DNA of 20,916 nucleotides. Origin: Paramacrobiotus richtersi. Taxonomy: Eukaryota > Tardigrada > Eutardigrada > Parachela > Macrobiotidae. Positions within the stretch are counted from its first letter, which is position 1, and every line of letters starts with the position of its first letter. The stretch covers positions 1-20,916 of the forward strand of contig JAQGAU010001180.1 in the NCBI GenBank assembly GCA_034698045.1, written 5' to 3'. Under the pieces are notes generated by a model. It was given only the letters and a program-made list of their open reading frames with translations. It was not told the DNA's origin and did no database searches. Below are positions 1 to 9,899 of the stretch, piece after piece. Both the position numbers and the translations under genes were made by a program.

Positions 1-1
1 A

Positions 2-2077
2 CTCGTCGCATACGCAGTGACCTTTCTGGCTCCTATTCTAATAGCATCGCGGAATCCCACCATGGAGACCTATGGGTACTTTCGAGTTTCCAACGTAACA
101 CTGGAGCTTTTCATGGCCGGATTAACCATCGGCAGTGCAGCAATCCTGTATGCCAGCTGTGTCGTCGCTACGATCCTAATGCACAGCTATCGCTTGGCAG
201 TCAGACAGTTAACGCACAAACTGACCATTACCAGAACACGTCTAACTGTCATTACGGAAGGACAACTGCTGGAGACACTGCGACAGTACCACAGTGATGA
301 AATGAATCTGATATCGCTCCACCGAGAGATAGAAGGCTGTCTTGGGTTGACGGTACTGACCAATGTTGTTGCAGCTGTCTTTACAGTTGCGCAGACGGCT
401 GCCGCAACCATGCAAGCCGACGCCACTGGCAGTGATCCGGCAGCAACCATGGGTTTCGTCCTCAAAAACACTTTTTTTATATGGATTATTGTTGTTCTGG
501 TGGTTTTCGCGGAACGTGCGTCGAAAGAGGTGCGTGCAACTTGCAAACTGTTTCTTGACCTTATGTATTAAGAAATAGCAAAATAAGAAAAATAAACAGA
601 GCGGTGAAGATGTTGCAGGTACCGAGCTGGCAACCATAATGAACGAGTAAAATTAATATAACAAGCAGATGTGTGGTGCTTAATAAGGAACGGTCCTTAA
701 GCGGAAATTCCGGTGAAACCGGTGGTTTTGCAAGAGATGTATGTTACCACTGTACCAATGGAAACAGTAGACAAAACCCATAGAATGCTTTCCAAAGTGA
801 AAAGATGGTTCTCTGTTGTCCTTTGTCCGTTAATGCGCGCAAGGAGCAGTTGTTGCGTAACATGGTTAAAAAGTTAAAACAGAGATGCTGTCCTCAACAG
901 TCTCATTGCTATACTGAAGTATGATTTGCTGGGACGTTCCGACGATGTATCAATAAATGCGCATAAATATGATAATGATTCTGAATCAGTTTCAGCTGGA
1001 AAGTCTGGCTGTGCAATTTTCAAAAGCATTTTAAAATTTCTCAAGGAGGTTTCCTAACCGCTTTCGACGTGAAAATCATCGTCATCTCTATATGCGTCGA
1101 CCGAATATTAATATGTCACAAATTGGATGAAAACGAAAATTTTAAGGATGGCATCTCTGTTTAAACTTTTTGACCATATTGCGCAACAGCCGCTAATTAC
1201 GCTCAGAAACGGACAAGAGAACAACGGGGGTATATGGAAGCCGATTCCTCAAACCAGTCGTTTCGTGAACTCTGGTGACGATTATCAGCAAATAATACTG
1301 TGCTGGTAGGGCTGTTAAACGCCTACAACAGCTGCTACCAGCGTCAGCAAGTTTCGAAAATCGGTAAAAGATTTTCAACCTCATATTTTTTTGTACGCAC
1401 TTTTCTTTTATCAGAAGGGCAGGGCCAATAGAATACAGCTTATTTATGGGTGTGCTCGCAGGGCTCACGGACGGAGGAGGCTTGGCTTCGTCTGCGGGCG
1501 TGCTACTGGGATCAGCAAGCTGCCAACAGCCACTCGAGCAGCGAAACTGCTCGCCTGCACACAGCAGCGGTGAGTATTGTGACGATAAGGTGATGTGCGT
1601 ATAAAACTCCGACTTGGATATCCGACTTGGACAATTGGATATCTTGTCAACAGTAGTATAACCAGCACCACAATGTACACAAAGAAAAAGTGCTAAAAAT
1701 TTGAATGTTACGAATAATATAATGCTGACGGTTACCTGTCAGCAGAACAGTTTCGCTATGTGTATGTAAACGTATTCAAGTATCAGTTTTCAAATCCCGG
1801 TCGGACCACAATGTTTACAAATTGAACAGGAAAATCATGTTCGCATTAATGTCAATGTCATAATGTCTGATTTATCGACGCATTAATTTACTGTCATAAA
1901 CAGGTCGAGGCACAGCCCAACAATGATTCTGGATCCATAAAGTTTCATATGCTGCTTGATGCAGCAGTGGGCTATTCGGTGCAACAACGGCGCACGTTTC
2001 ATGCTTGTGGAATCCTGTCCGTCAGCCGTCAAGCGTTCGCAACGGTATTTAAAGCACTCACGTATACCGTTAAATGA
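2..2077 (+). CDS. Gustatory-receptor-like 7TM protein (7tm_7 family), 5' partial
   Basis: This is the C-terminal half of a chemoreceptor-like membrane protein; the gene starts left of the window. Exon 2-529 is open from the first bases (176 codons) and encodes three hydrophobic helices separated by a long charged loop, the last helix ending in FAERASKE. A donor GTGCGT lies at 530. Acceptor CATAAACAG gives a second exon from 1904, in phase 0, with residues typical of the family C-terminus: ACGILSVSRQAFAT. This aligns with AMGFFHVNRGYVTM of the receptor gene at 5562-6914. Reading on to the stop at 2075-2077 gives a short end, TYTVK. At the place where both other receptors have their last intron (after residue T, position 2044) there is a weak donor, GTATTT, so a real TM7 exon may lie further downstream; I could not find it. 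Without splicing, the first frame ends at 571 and an AATAAA follows at 591-596. The family is clear; the exact 3' structure is inferred. Confidence 0.65.
530..1903 (+). other. Probable long intron of the left-edge receptor gene
   Basis: These 1.37 kb separate the two receptor exons. The interval contains an AATAAA at 591-596, which could end a truncated transcript, and a short tandem repeat near 1610-1645 (TCCGACTTGGA repeated, followed by TTGGATAT). A GC-rich patch at about 1415-1569 is flanked by splice-like signals, but no frame in it is convincing. No RNA gene was recognised. Confidence 0.4.
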
Positions 2078-3749
2078 TAAATAATTATTCCCGTACTTGT
2101 TGTTAACGTAATATGACAGTAATGACCTATTCTTATCATGCAGTAATGTACGGCGCAGTTCACATGATCAAGGACTCACGTCCGTCATAAGAGAAATGCG
2201 TACTACGGAGTACAGGTCGCACCCTTCAAATAATGCATTCTGTCAGCGGTTAGCTTGTTTGAACCAAAACCTAAGGCGTACCCGACTTACGAAGGCGACC
2301 GTTGACTAACAACTCGTAAGAATGTGGTTGTCCTGAATCTCCTGATATGCATATGACGCGCGACACCATCAAAAGCGTAACTACTCTTGTTTTCGGTACC
2401 ATCTGTTGACCCTTCAGCTCGTAGTAAAGATTTGCCGCTGAAGAGCTGTAGCCTCTCATAGACTGTCGTTTAACAGCCTGTTCGAAACGAGGTTCTGCAA
2501 AGGTACTGTATACGATTTTTAAAGGACATCACAGAAGACTAAATTCCAAACAGGTGAAAACCGGCCCGTGAAAGTACGGAATGGTACTCGATCGCGAAGC
2601 TAAAGACGTATTGCTAGGAATCTGCAGCGTGTCTGTAGAGAAAAACTTTCTGTAAAGCCTGGCTTGTTTAAAGATCGCTTGATTATAAAGTCTTTGACAG
2701 GAAATTTTCAGATATTTCACTGAGGGCATAGGGAAATTTACGGTCTTCAAACACATGTACTGTACGTCTCGCGCCTCAGGTAAGTTAAGTACTCATCTGG
2801 GGCAGTCGAAAATGCTACGGGATAATAACCAGTATGCATAAATATGTTAGTGGCGAAAGGTAAACCGCGATAATTGTCATCCTCCGAAGAGAAAAACTCG
2901 GTTCGGTTATCTATATACAAACTGTAATTCCAATATAAAATGTATATGCATGTATAGTTACGGTATCAAAATTCGGGAAGATACAGTAAGAGTTTTTTAG
3001 TTAAATAGCCAAGTTCACAGACATTTCTTCTTTTCTTCAGGTGGCTATGCTCTCGGTCACGGCCCTGGTTTTTTTGTGGGACAGAAAAGAAGGTTACACT
3101 GGTAACGTGAACAAGACTGTTATCAACAATACAACACTACTGGCAGCGCCGATCAGCTAAAAACAGCTGAACCACACCATCTGATCAACAGCCTCTAAAG
3201 TCTAAGTTGCGTACGGGAGGTTCAGCGTCCACAAACCGGATTCTGTTAGTTTTCGAGCGTTCGAGTAATGTGTTCATTTTCACTTATTTTTACCCACTAA
3301 TAATTTATTAGTGTTAATTTTTTACTTTATTTTATTTGATGCGTTTTCATAAGCTCTAACACGTAGTTAGATAGCTGTGCGACGCTGCTTACATTTAGCG
3401 ATGCCTTGCATCAACCGGTACTTCTCCACTTGCTTCGTACACGCTCTTTTTTATTTGAATGATTTTGCGCTATTATTCAAGACCATTATTAACACCTGAT
3501 TTACATGCATGCTTGACGGTGTAAAGGCCTGGAAATAGTTTCGGTCCACTTTACTACTTATGTTTTGTTCCGATGTCACGCGATTTTGTCCATATAGCAG
3601 GCCACCCAAACTTCCTTGGCAACTCAGAATGAAAGTTCCCTCGGTAACCTAACGTCTTCGCAGGCACTGAGTCTCACTCGGTTTTGAACGGTTTAGCAAG
3701 TGGTCTCCATTTGGCTTGAAGCGCTTTATTTTCACCTTCGATAGTCATC
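2078..3749. other. About 1.7 kb without a supportable gene
   Basis: Stop codons are frequent in most frames. A minus-strand frame from about 2795 to 2271 is open except for one TGA at 2529-2531 and ends near a good donor (GTAAGT at about 2288); it matches nothing I know. Plus-strand splice-like signals also occur: CAG-GTAAGT at 2778-2785, and a pyrimidine-rich acceptor ending at about 3041. They suggest very short exons but do not build a recognisable protein. The stretch just before 3750 must hold the promoter of the peptide gene. Confidence 0.4.
3295..3313. repeat. Perfect 19-bp palindrome
   Basis: CACTAATAA and TTATTAGTG are exact reverse complements separated by one T. It lies in AT-rich non-coding DNA about 440 bp upstream of the small secreted peptide gene. 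It could be a protein-binding site or chance; nothing else supports a role. Confidence 0.5.
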
Positions 3750-3950
3750 ATGCAGCTCCTCAAGTGTCTGATGTTTGTGTCCATGATGGTCATTGCCAGC
3801 TTGGCTTCCGGTCGCGCATACAATCCTTATTACGATAACTACCAGCTCGCTCGCCAGATGGACGCTTACTACGCCGACGAGGCAGCGCCCTACCAAACGT
3901 GGGCCCAAGGACTTCGCGAAAAACGTGGAAGGGGAGGCGGTCGCGGATAA
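3750..3950 (+). CDS. Small Tyr-rich secreted peptide or peptide precursor
   Basis: This is a 66-residue single-exon protein with a clear signal peptide. Residues 1-21 are hydrophobic (MQLLKCLMFVSMMVIASLAS) with likely cleavage near SGRA/YNP. The mature part, about 43 residues, is rich in Tyr and Ala (YNPYYDNYQ, MDAYYADEAAPY). It ends in a dibasic site, EKR, followed by a Gly/Arg tail GRGGGRG. There are no Cys residues after the signal peptide, so it is not a disulfide-rich toxin or defensin. The ATG at 3750 is the first in frame and precedes the signal peptide directly. An AATAAA at 4081-4086 fits a short 3' UTR. I do not recognise the family. It could be a neuropeptide-like precursor cut at KR, or a cuticle or matrix peptide; both are inference. 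Confidence 0.65.
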   Translation: MQLLKCLMFVSMMVIASLASGRAYNPYYDNYQLARQMDAYYADEAAPYQTWAQGLREKRGRGGGRG

Positions 3951-4080
3951 ATCAAGAGTACCCGTACTGGTGCTGCGGTGTTCCTGCCCACAGCCTGCAA
4001 AACAAGGGCACTGTCTATAATTTTTACACAATGGTTACTTACCTCTGCGATATAGCTAACGGATAAAGTGATGGAAATAG

Positions 4081-4086
4081 AATAAA
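4081..4086 (+). terminator. Poly(A) signal AATAAA of the small peptide gene
   Basis: Canonical hexamer 131 bp after the stop at 3950 and on the same strand. No other gene on this strand is near enough to use it. Confidence 0.5.
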
Positions 4087-4371
4087 AATATGTTGACGAA
4101 ACTTGGTGTTGCATGCCACGTGGCAACTGTATAACAATGACTCATATGCACAGCTTGACCTTTACTTTACAGCTTTACGCACCATATTGAACATAGCCAG
4201 CTCAACACTCACATACTATCTCACGGTCCGCCAAACACGTAATTCTTGGGAAAAAACCGACCGGTTTAATACTGCTTCGTTCTTATTATGGTAGCAGTAC
4301 TTAATCTACGAAATCAAGTCAAAATGATACAGTATAAAAACGAAAAACATAGCAAAGAAACTCGACTGGTT

Positions 4372-4377
4372 TTTATT
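4372..4377 (-). terminator. Poly(A) signal AATAAA (minus strand)
   Basis: TTTATT on the plus strand, 55 bp beyond the stop codon of the minus-strand exon pair at 4432-4896. Its position supports that gene model. Confidence 0.5.
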
Positions 4378-4431
4378 ACAATTCCGATAGTACTAAGAAT
4401 GCGCGCGGCTGTGTAGAAGCGGCTTCGAAGC

Positions 4432-4896
4432 CTACAAAGGGCAGGGCTCACTGCTCACAAGTAAGACTGAAGTGAGTACTACCAGCCACTGCATCGGTAC
4501 GGGAAGGAGCTGGGGCATCATGTCCTGTAATTGACTTTTGTGCTTGTCACCAGCATCTTCTTCAGCATCTGCGTTGACCTTTTTTGACAACAAAGCTGAG
4601 CCAAAAAGCTCTTTTCCGGGCAGTATAACCTGTGGAGTAAATATAAATCAGTGGGTATATGCACTTTCCTGTATCTACACTCCTTGCGCACCTTTTTTCG
4701 TGTTTTGCATTATTATTACAGTATTATCCGACAATAGGAATTCAAGAGGACGACTTACTTTAACAGTAGAGTGATCTGGAAACCTATAATGAAAGAAAGC
4801 TATAGAACCGCGATCCCCATGGGATGACTGCGGTTTTGTACCAAACTGAACAACGGACTTACTGTATGGGCCCGCGTATCTGTCAACTTCGGGACC
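4432..4896 (-). CDS. 3' end of an unrecognised, probably membrane- or GPI-anchored protein (two exons, 5' partial)
   Basis: Two exons join in phase 0. Exon 4759-4896 begins after acceptor TTTTATCAG and ends at a textbook donor, AAA-GTAAGT. Exon 4432-4629 begins after TTTACTCCACAG, runs 65 codons and stops with TAG at 4432-4434. The intron is 129 bp. The encoded end has an aromatic, basic stretch (SIAFFHYRFPDHSTVK, then VILPGKELFG), an acidic-basic linker (NADAEEDAGDKHK) and a C-terminal hydrophobic run, QWLVVLTSVLLVSS, six residues before the end. That layout fits a GPI-attachment signal or a tail anchor. An AATAAA follows at 4372-4377. The 5' exons should lie between 4897 and about 5470 but I could not fix them. 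The family is not recognised. The gene would be transcribed away from the receptor gene starting at 5562. Confidence 0.5.
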
Positions 4897-5561
4897 CTGA
4901 TAAAATCGGCCACCCACGATTGTGATGCATCAGTTGCGTAGATGCGCATTTAATCAACTTGTTTGAATCTCGTTAAATTAGTAAATTAATGCACTGCGTC
5001 AGATAAATGCCCGGAGGACCGTTTCTGCTGTAGGCAAATTGCTGTTAAATGTACATATACTTCGGTCAAACATTCCTAGTGCGATGCCTGACCGACATTA
5101 ACGTATGAAAATGTGGTTCACGCTAGCGTTATTATAGTCCCGAAAAGCAGCAATTAGTTAGTTACAAAAAACTAACGCTTCCAACAAAAGAGATCTTGAA
5201 AGATCGCCCACCGTCCACTAATCTTGAGCTCGTATAGCATACACGAAATATCATTCAAAAACTGGCCGAACACATTTCAAACTAGAGTTATATAGGTATT
5301 GATGTACAGCGTAACCATGCCACTCAAAAGCTCCCTGCGTGCTCTTAACGAGTCGGCTTGGTGTTCAGAGTGACGTGACAGGAAGAATGTTACGAAATAT
5401 CAGCTGCTCAAACAAACGCTTCGGCATACTGTCCGCGATACAGGACCTGGGACGCATTGATAGTCCGTTTGACTAAAGCTGAGGAATCATGTTAGGAAGG
5501 ATCCAGCAGCCCATGACATATCGGCATCGTGCGGTCATACCATCGATGAGGATTCTTAATA
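4897..5561. other. Intergenic or shared 5' region between two divergent genes
   Basis: This stretch should contain the upstream exons of the minus-strand gene and the promoter of the receptor gene starting at 5562. Short minus-strand open pieces exist (for example about 5369-5458, starting with ATG) but they do not join in phase. A hairpin lies at 5157-5176 (GTTAGTT and AACTAAC around a 6-nt loop). No TATA box is convincing. Confidence 0.35.
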
Positions 5562-6914
5562 ATGAAGCCTTCGCATGGGGAAACTTTATTACCGACTTCT
5601 TACTATCGCTGGATGCAAATACTTGGCATTCTTCCTTATACCATCCCACCCAGTTCAACATTTTCGGCTCACAGCCCGTTACTAAAACTCTGGTCATTCC
5701 TGGTGTTTTCCGTCTTCGTGCTTCTTCTCCGCGCCAATGTGCTCTTCATGTACAACACCCACGTGACTGACCTGACAAACCTGGAACTTTTCAGTGTCAT
5801 CCAGTTCGCATTTGTCAATATGCTGTACATCCACGGCGGAATGGTCACATTGCTCTGCATCGTCCAGATGCGTAAACTGTACACACTCTCACGACTAACT
5901 TGCTCGGTTGTCTCCAAGATTATTTACATAAAAAGCCGCATATGGATTGTCATTACCATTTGGATTTTGGTATTTGTCTCAGCGAACGTGTTGGCCATGA
6001 TGACCCCGTATTTTGATCCAAGATTACGGGGGAAAGACTGGGATAAGCCGGTGTTTCGGTTGCTACATGAAGCAGCGGATCAAAACACTCGTTATATTCA
6101 GATTGGTGCCATTGTGTTCCAGGGTGTGGTTCTTGGGTCTAACTGTGTAGTGCCGTATGGGGCATTATTTGGACTGATTTACTATCTGGGAAGGTCTTTC
6201 AACACGATACGGAGAAAACTGGATTGTCTGTGTTATGCTGAACTGAAAAGTGATGAGGTTGTGAAAGAATTACAGATCCTGCAGAAACTGTATGAGCATC
6301 TGGTGTACTGTGCCGAAGAAGTGGATGACCTTTTTGGGCCGCTTGTCCTGTTACGATGTTTTATACTTTTCATGACTTGGATTGCGATTGTTGGTGAGCT
6401 GCTGAATTTAGAAAGGAGCGCAGTTAACTGGGTGATGTGTATGGTTGGAGGAATTGGGTTCGTGCAGTTTGTATTGGAGATCGCCGCGCTTATCCACTTT
6501 AGCGACCGGGTATGTAACTTAACAAACGCAAGTTATAACACATTTTGCTAAGCTGCAGTACGTATATTTCAGGCTAAAAGCGTCAAGAGAGCGACAAGAA
6601 GATTGTTAGCTCTTAGCACGGAACCTGGTATAGAAAAGGCGGCTAAGGAGTTTCTCAACCGTTGCCGCGATGATGATGGCGTCATTTCGGCGATGGGATT
6701 CTTCCATGTTAACAGGGGATATGTTACAATGGTACGCTGCACTGAAGTCATAGATTTGTTGGTATAATTTGCATTAGTTAGTGTGTTTGTTGATCAGGTA
6801 ATTGGTGTTATTGGAACGTACTTCCTTTTGATCTATCAAGCGCGGGACCAGAAACTCGATCTGTGGCTAATGCGGGACGCATTGGTGACATGCGTTAACG
6901 GCAGCAAGCTGTGA
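5562..6914 (+). CDS. Gustatory-receptor-like 7TM protein (7tm_7 family), complete
   Basis: This is a chemoreceptor-like plasma-membrane protein of 407 residues, a normal length for the family. Exons are 5562-6509, 6573-6731 and 6798-6914; introns of 63 and 66 bp are both phase 0 (donors GTATGT and GTACGC, acceptors ATATTTCAG and TTGATCAG). Helices are seen at about 42-64, 76-102, 127-148, 180-209, 259-281 and 290-312, with the seventh at 362-383. Family marks are YYRWMQI near the N-terminus, AMGFFHVNR before helix 7 and the signature TYFLLIYQ (376-383) near the C-terminus. The ATG at 5562 is the first after an in-frame stop at 5547. The gene is tail to tail with a paralogue at 7089-8874, which shares YYRWMQI, the 159-bp middle exon and the intron phases. 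In insects such proteins are ligand-gated channels with an intracellular N-terminus; the ligand here is unknown. Confidence 0.88.
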
Positions 6915-7088
6915 GAAAAGGCTGTCACAAATTGGACGGTCCAGAGCATGGCTAGATGTCTACGCAAGGATAGCTTTTCATTTGGTTACAGTACTTCACT
7001 CGTATTTTGACAATACACGGGCTGATCAAGTTTCGGACTCATGTTCTCGGTTGAATGATTAACAGGCTAAAAGCTTAAAACAAACAAC
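6915..7088. other. Short convergent spacer between the two receptor genes
   Basis: The 174 bp separate two stop codons facing each other. No canonical AATAAA is visible on either strand, so the 3' ends of the two transcripts may overlap or use variant signals. Confidence 0.5.
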
Positions 7089-8874
7089 TCAATGTGATCC
7101 AGTGGTTGGTTTCGGTATGGCCGTGGCGTTGTGGAGAATGATGTCAGCCAGACTGTGGTACTGCACGTCATCGTTGGCCATGATAGCGTTGACCTTGACT
7201 TGCACATCTCGGGCTTGGTAGATTAGAATCATGTAGGTCAAGAATATGGCCATCAACTACAAAAAGCAGTATGTTCATTGATTAGACTAGAATGTGGTAA
7301 TAAGGTACCAAAGCAGCGTAGCTGTTAGCCAGAAACTTCATACTTTGATGATAGTACGCAAAGCATTTTGTTTTGTATAACATGTTTTAAAAGATTTCGC
7401 GGTACAGCGTTACATACAGCAATGATGTATTCCCGCGTTATGCTGAAGAATCCCATCGCGCTGAACGCTCGATCGAAGGCACTGCATGTTGCGATGAATT
7501 TGTCGCATTCATCGCGAACTGTCGGAGTGGGCTCGGATATAATAATCTTCCGCAGTGCTGTTTGGATGTCCACGACCTTTAGTAAATTAGAAAACCTTTT
7601 AGAAAATCTTTAATAATATTACAAAAGCATCTTATGCAAGTTAGCAATATTTCAGCCGACCAGAAACTGTAATCTGCTACTATAATAATATATGAAGCTT
7701 ACATCTGCTGATCTGTTGTTGATAATATGCGTCAGTCAGGAAATAAAGTAGCACAAGCTTATATACAACTTTTTATGGACACTTCCTTCTCATGCGCACG
7801 AAATGATACAGAAAGGTCATAATCAAACGCTGACTTGAAAGCCTTTACAATTAGTCAAGTATCGTATCGCGCAGTATGTACTTATCTCTCACAGCAAGAA
7901 CGATAATTTTAACGAAATAATGACTTAACTGTATCACAGAATACCGTCAGCACCAGCAGCAACAGCAGACTGTTGAGCATCATAAACGACGCTGAGATCA
8001 GCAGAGTCCGATCCGTATGATCCGCATGATAATGCAGCGTTTCACTGGCCAACGCGCACCACGTTAACAACGCACAGAAACAATCCAAAGCGATAAAAAC
8101 ACCAAAAGTATCACTCAATCGATCTTTGGCAAACAGTAACTTTTGATACTTCAATCTCAACAGATCATATAAAGAAGGGGATGTAATTTTCTCAAAATGC
8201 GTTAGAATTCTTAGTATAACCTTAAACTCGGCACGTAAATGCAGCGCTATGGTGATGATGATCCCATAAGGAATGGTTATCGAAGAATACACCGAAAAGA
8301 GAAGAAAATATCGCAGCATATGCCCAGCCCAATTTGGAATAGGATACCGTCCCAACGCTAACGATTCCTCCCGATACCAGTACTCGTACGGCTCGATCGA
8401 GCAAGTATAAATCAAATCCGATAGAGTTCCCGATACTGCATACACGATGTTATAACCCGTCGTCAAATACCACCGAAATTGCAGTTTCTCCATTGTTTTC
8501 GGAAAACACAGATACGTATGCAGCATCTCAATGTGCTCATTGATATTCCGCATCTGTACGGCGCATATGACGGAGACGATGATGTTCTGCGCAAGGAACA
8601 TGTTGATGTAGCTGTACTGGATCAAAGCGTAGTGATCCAGTTTGCTGACTTCTTCGCCTTTCATACTCCACATCAGTATGGCAGCGATTTTGAAGAGAAT
8701 GATTTGGATGATAAAGAGTAAGAGAGCCCATAGTTTCCAGAGAATGTCTGCGCGGGAGAAAGGTTTGTTTGACAGAGAGTAGGGAAGGAACCCTGAGATT
8801 TGCATCCATCGGTAGTAGAAGTGGGGAACTAGGGGCGGAGGTGGGGCGTCCTCCTCGCTAGAGTCATCGACCAT
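7089..8874 (-). CDS. Gustatory-receptor-like 7TM protein (7tm_7 family), complete
   Basis: This is a paralogue of the neighbouring plus-strand receptor. Exons in reading order are 8874-7930, 7576-7418 and 7256-7089, giving 423 residues. The introns (353 and 161 bp) are phase 0, with donors GTTAAG and GTATGT and acceptors ACTAAAG and TTTTGTAG. The N-terminus is acidic and Pro-rich (DDSSEEDAPPPP), then FYYRWMQISGFLPYS as in the paralogue. Six hydrophobic helices lie in exon 1 (about 48-70, 83-107, 134-156, 187-212, 255-280, 290-312). AMGFFSITREY is in exon 2, and the family signature TYMILIYQ (375-382) in exon 3 is followed by ARD, also as in the paralogue. The stop TGA is at 7089-7091. The shared exon lengths and intron positions show that the pair arose by duplication with inversion. 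The ligand is unknown. Confidence 0.88.
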
Positions 8875-9536
8875 AATCGTACATTGGGATGAGGTAATTT
8901 TGAGTTTGCTTGTAGTACAATTTCAGGCCTGTTAGTACCATAAAACTGGTAAAATTTAGAATGGAGTATACAGCAGTTTGTAGTGCACATGGAAGTACCT
9001 ACGTAAATGTATTCATTACAATCTGCGCTGTTAATGATTACAGTATTGTGGCACCGTTATATAATTATGTGTTATGTTAACATTGTGTTGTTGCATTTGT
9101 TTAGGATGTATGTTTCACGTCGTACCAATTCGAACATCATCGTTTCTTATGTGGCTTCTCAGAGATCGGCTTACACATGGGCCTATTAGCAGTGTATGTT
9201 TTGTTTCTATGGTAATTAAATGATATCTTTTTAGGTGTATTCGTAAGTTAAACACTTTGTCGCTGTGATTCTGTGCTGATTAATTTTGTCAGGACTGGAG
9301 CATAAATCAACCAAATCTCGCATCTAAACTCACATCATTGCACTCCGTGATTTTATCATCATCCGGTTATGGTACACAATCTACAATTTTGCTTAATATG
9401 AACAAAAGCCAAAGATATATTGCGAATACGACAACAGTTCGTAACTTATCGATGGTTAATCTGAACAGTATAATCGTATCACCTTGATGAGAAACAAATC
9501 GTCGTGTATCACAAATGCAGATGACAGACACCCGCT
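8875..9536. other. Non-coding spacer with the upstream region of the minus-strand receptor
   Basis: These 660 bp are AT-rich and hold only short open frames of chance length. They must include the promoter of the receptor starting at 8874 and the 3' UTR of the barrel protein ending at 9537. I see no TATA box or AATAAA that I would assign. Confidence 0.4.
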
Positions 9537-9899
9537 CTAGCATGCGCCGAGATCCCAGGTGACCTTAACTCTTCCGGCGCTCTTATCGGCAATCTTCTCG
9601 AAGGCACTAGGCGACAGATCGATATCTCCGCTCTTGCACGCCATGCACTTGTCGACAATCTTCACCTTCACCTCCTTGCCCTCGCGTTTCACCGTGGCGC
9701 ATTGCTGGCAGACGGGTGCGGTATTGGGATTCGCTTGCTGTCCGTACTCCGTCTGGCTGACGGCGGCGACCAATTCCGTTCCGGCATGGGTCTGGCCACA
9801 CGCTCCCAGACCCGTATCGTAGAATGTGGCATCGCCTTGGAAGGCCCGAGCCACATGGAGAAAGGTCAGGCAAAGGGATAGAATATATAAAGAAGACAT
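9537..9899 (-). CDS. Secreted RlpA/expansin-like double-psi beta-barrel protein
   Basis: This is an intronless protein of 120 residues. Residues 1-19 are a signal peptide ending HVARA before FQGDATFYD. The rest is one double-psi beta-barrel domain. In order: GDATFYDTGLGACG (22-35), VAAVS (44-48), NPNTAPVC (57-64), VKIVDKCMACKSGDIDLS (79-96), then SAFEKIAD and GRVKVTWD near the end. Six Cys remain after cleavage (34, 64, 67, 85, 88, 120), enough for three disulfides. The Asp residues of VDKC and DIDLS match conserved positions of the barrel. This domain arrangement is best known from fungal secreted proteins, with relatives in expansins, barwin, GH45 enzymes and bacterial RlpA. It is short and lacks the second expansin domain, so it may bind or inhibit rather than cut polysaccharide. 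Lack of introns and GC-rich third positions compared with neighbours hint at horizontal acquisition. Role inferred: extracellular, wall- or defence-related. Confidence 0.85.
   Translation of the reverse strand: MSSLYILSLCLTFLHVARAFQGDATFYDTGLGACGQTHAGTELVAAVSQTEYGQQANPNTAPVCQQCATVKREGKEVKVKIVDKCMACKSGDIDLSPSAFEKIADKSAGRVKVTWDLGAC

Noticed and set aside
996..1164. Possible last exon of the left-edge receptor (frame with GGFLTAFDVKIIVIS)
   Set aside because: It resembles a receptor C-terminus only loosely and needs a poor donor (GTATTA). The exon at 1904 fits the family far better, with matching phase 0.
1415..1569. GC-rich patch between a good acceptor (TTTTCTTTTATCAG) and a donor (GTGAGT)
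   Set aside because: All three plus frames are open and none shows a recognisable domain; it lies inside the probable receptor intron.
2712..3110. Two tiny plus-strand exons with good splice signals and matching phase
   Set aside because: Each is only about 22 codons, no family is recognisable, and the first lies opposite another open frame. Too weak to annotate.
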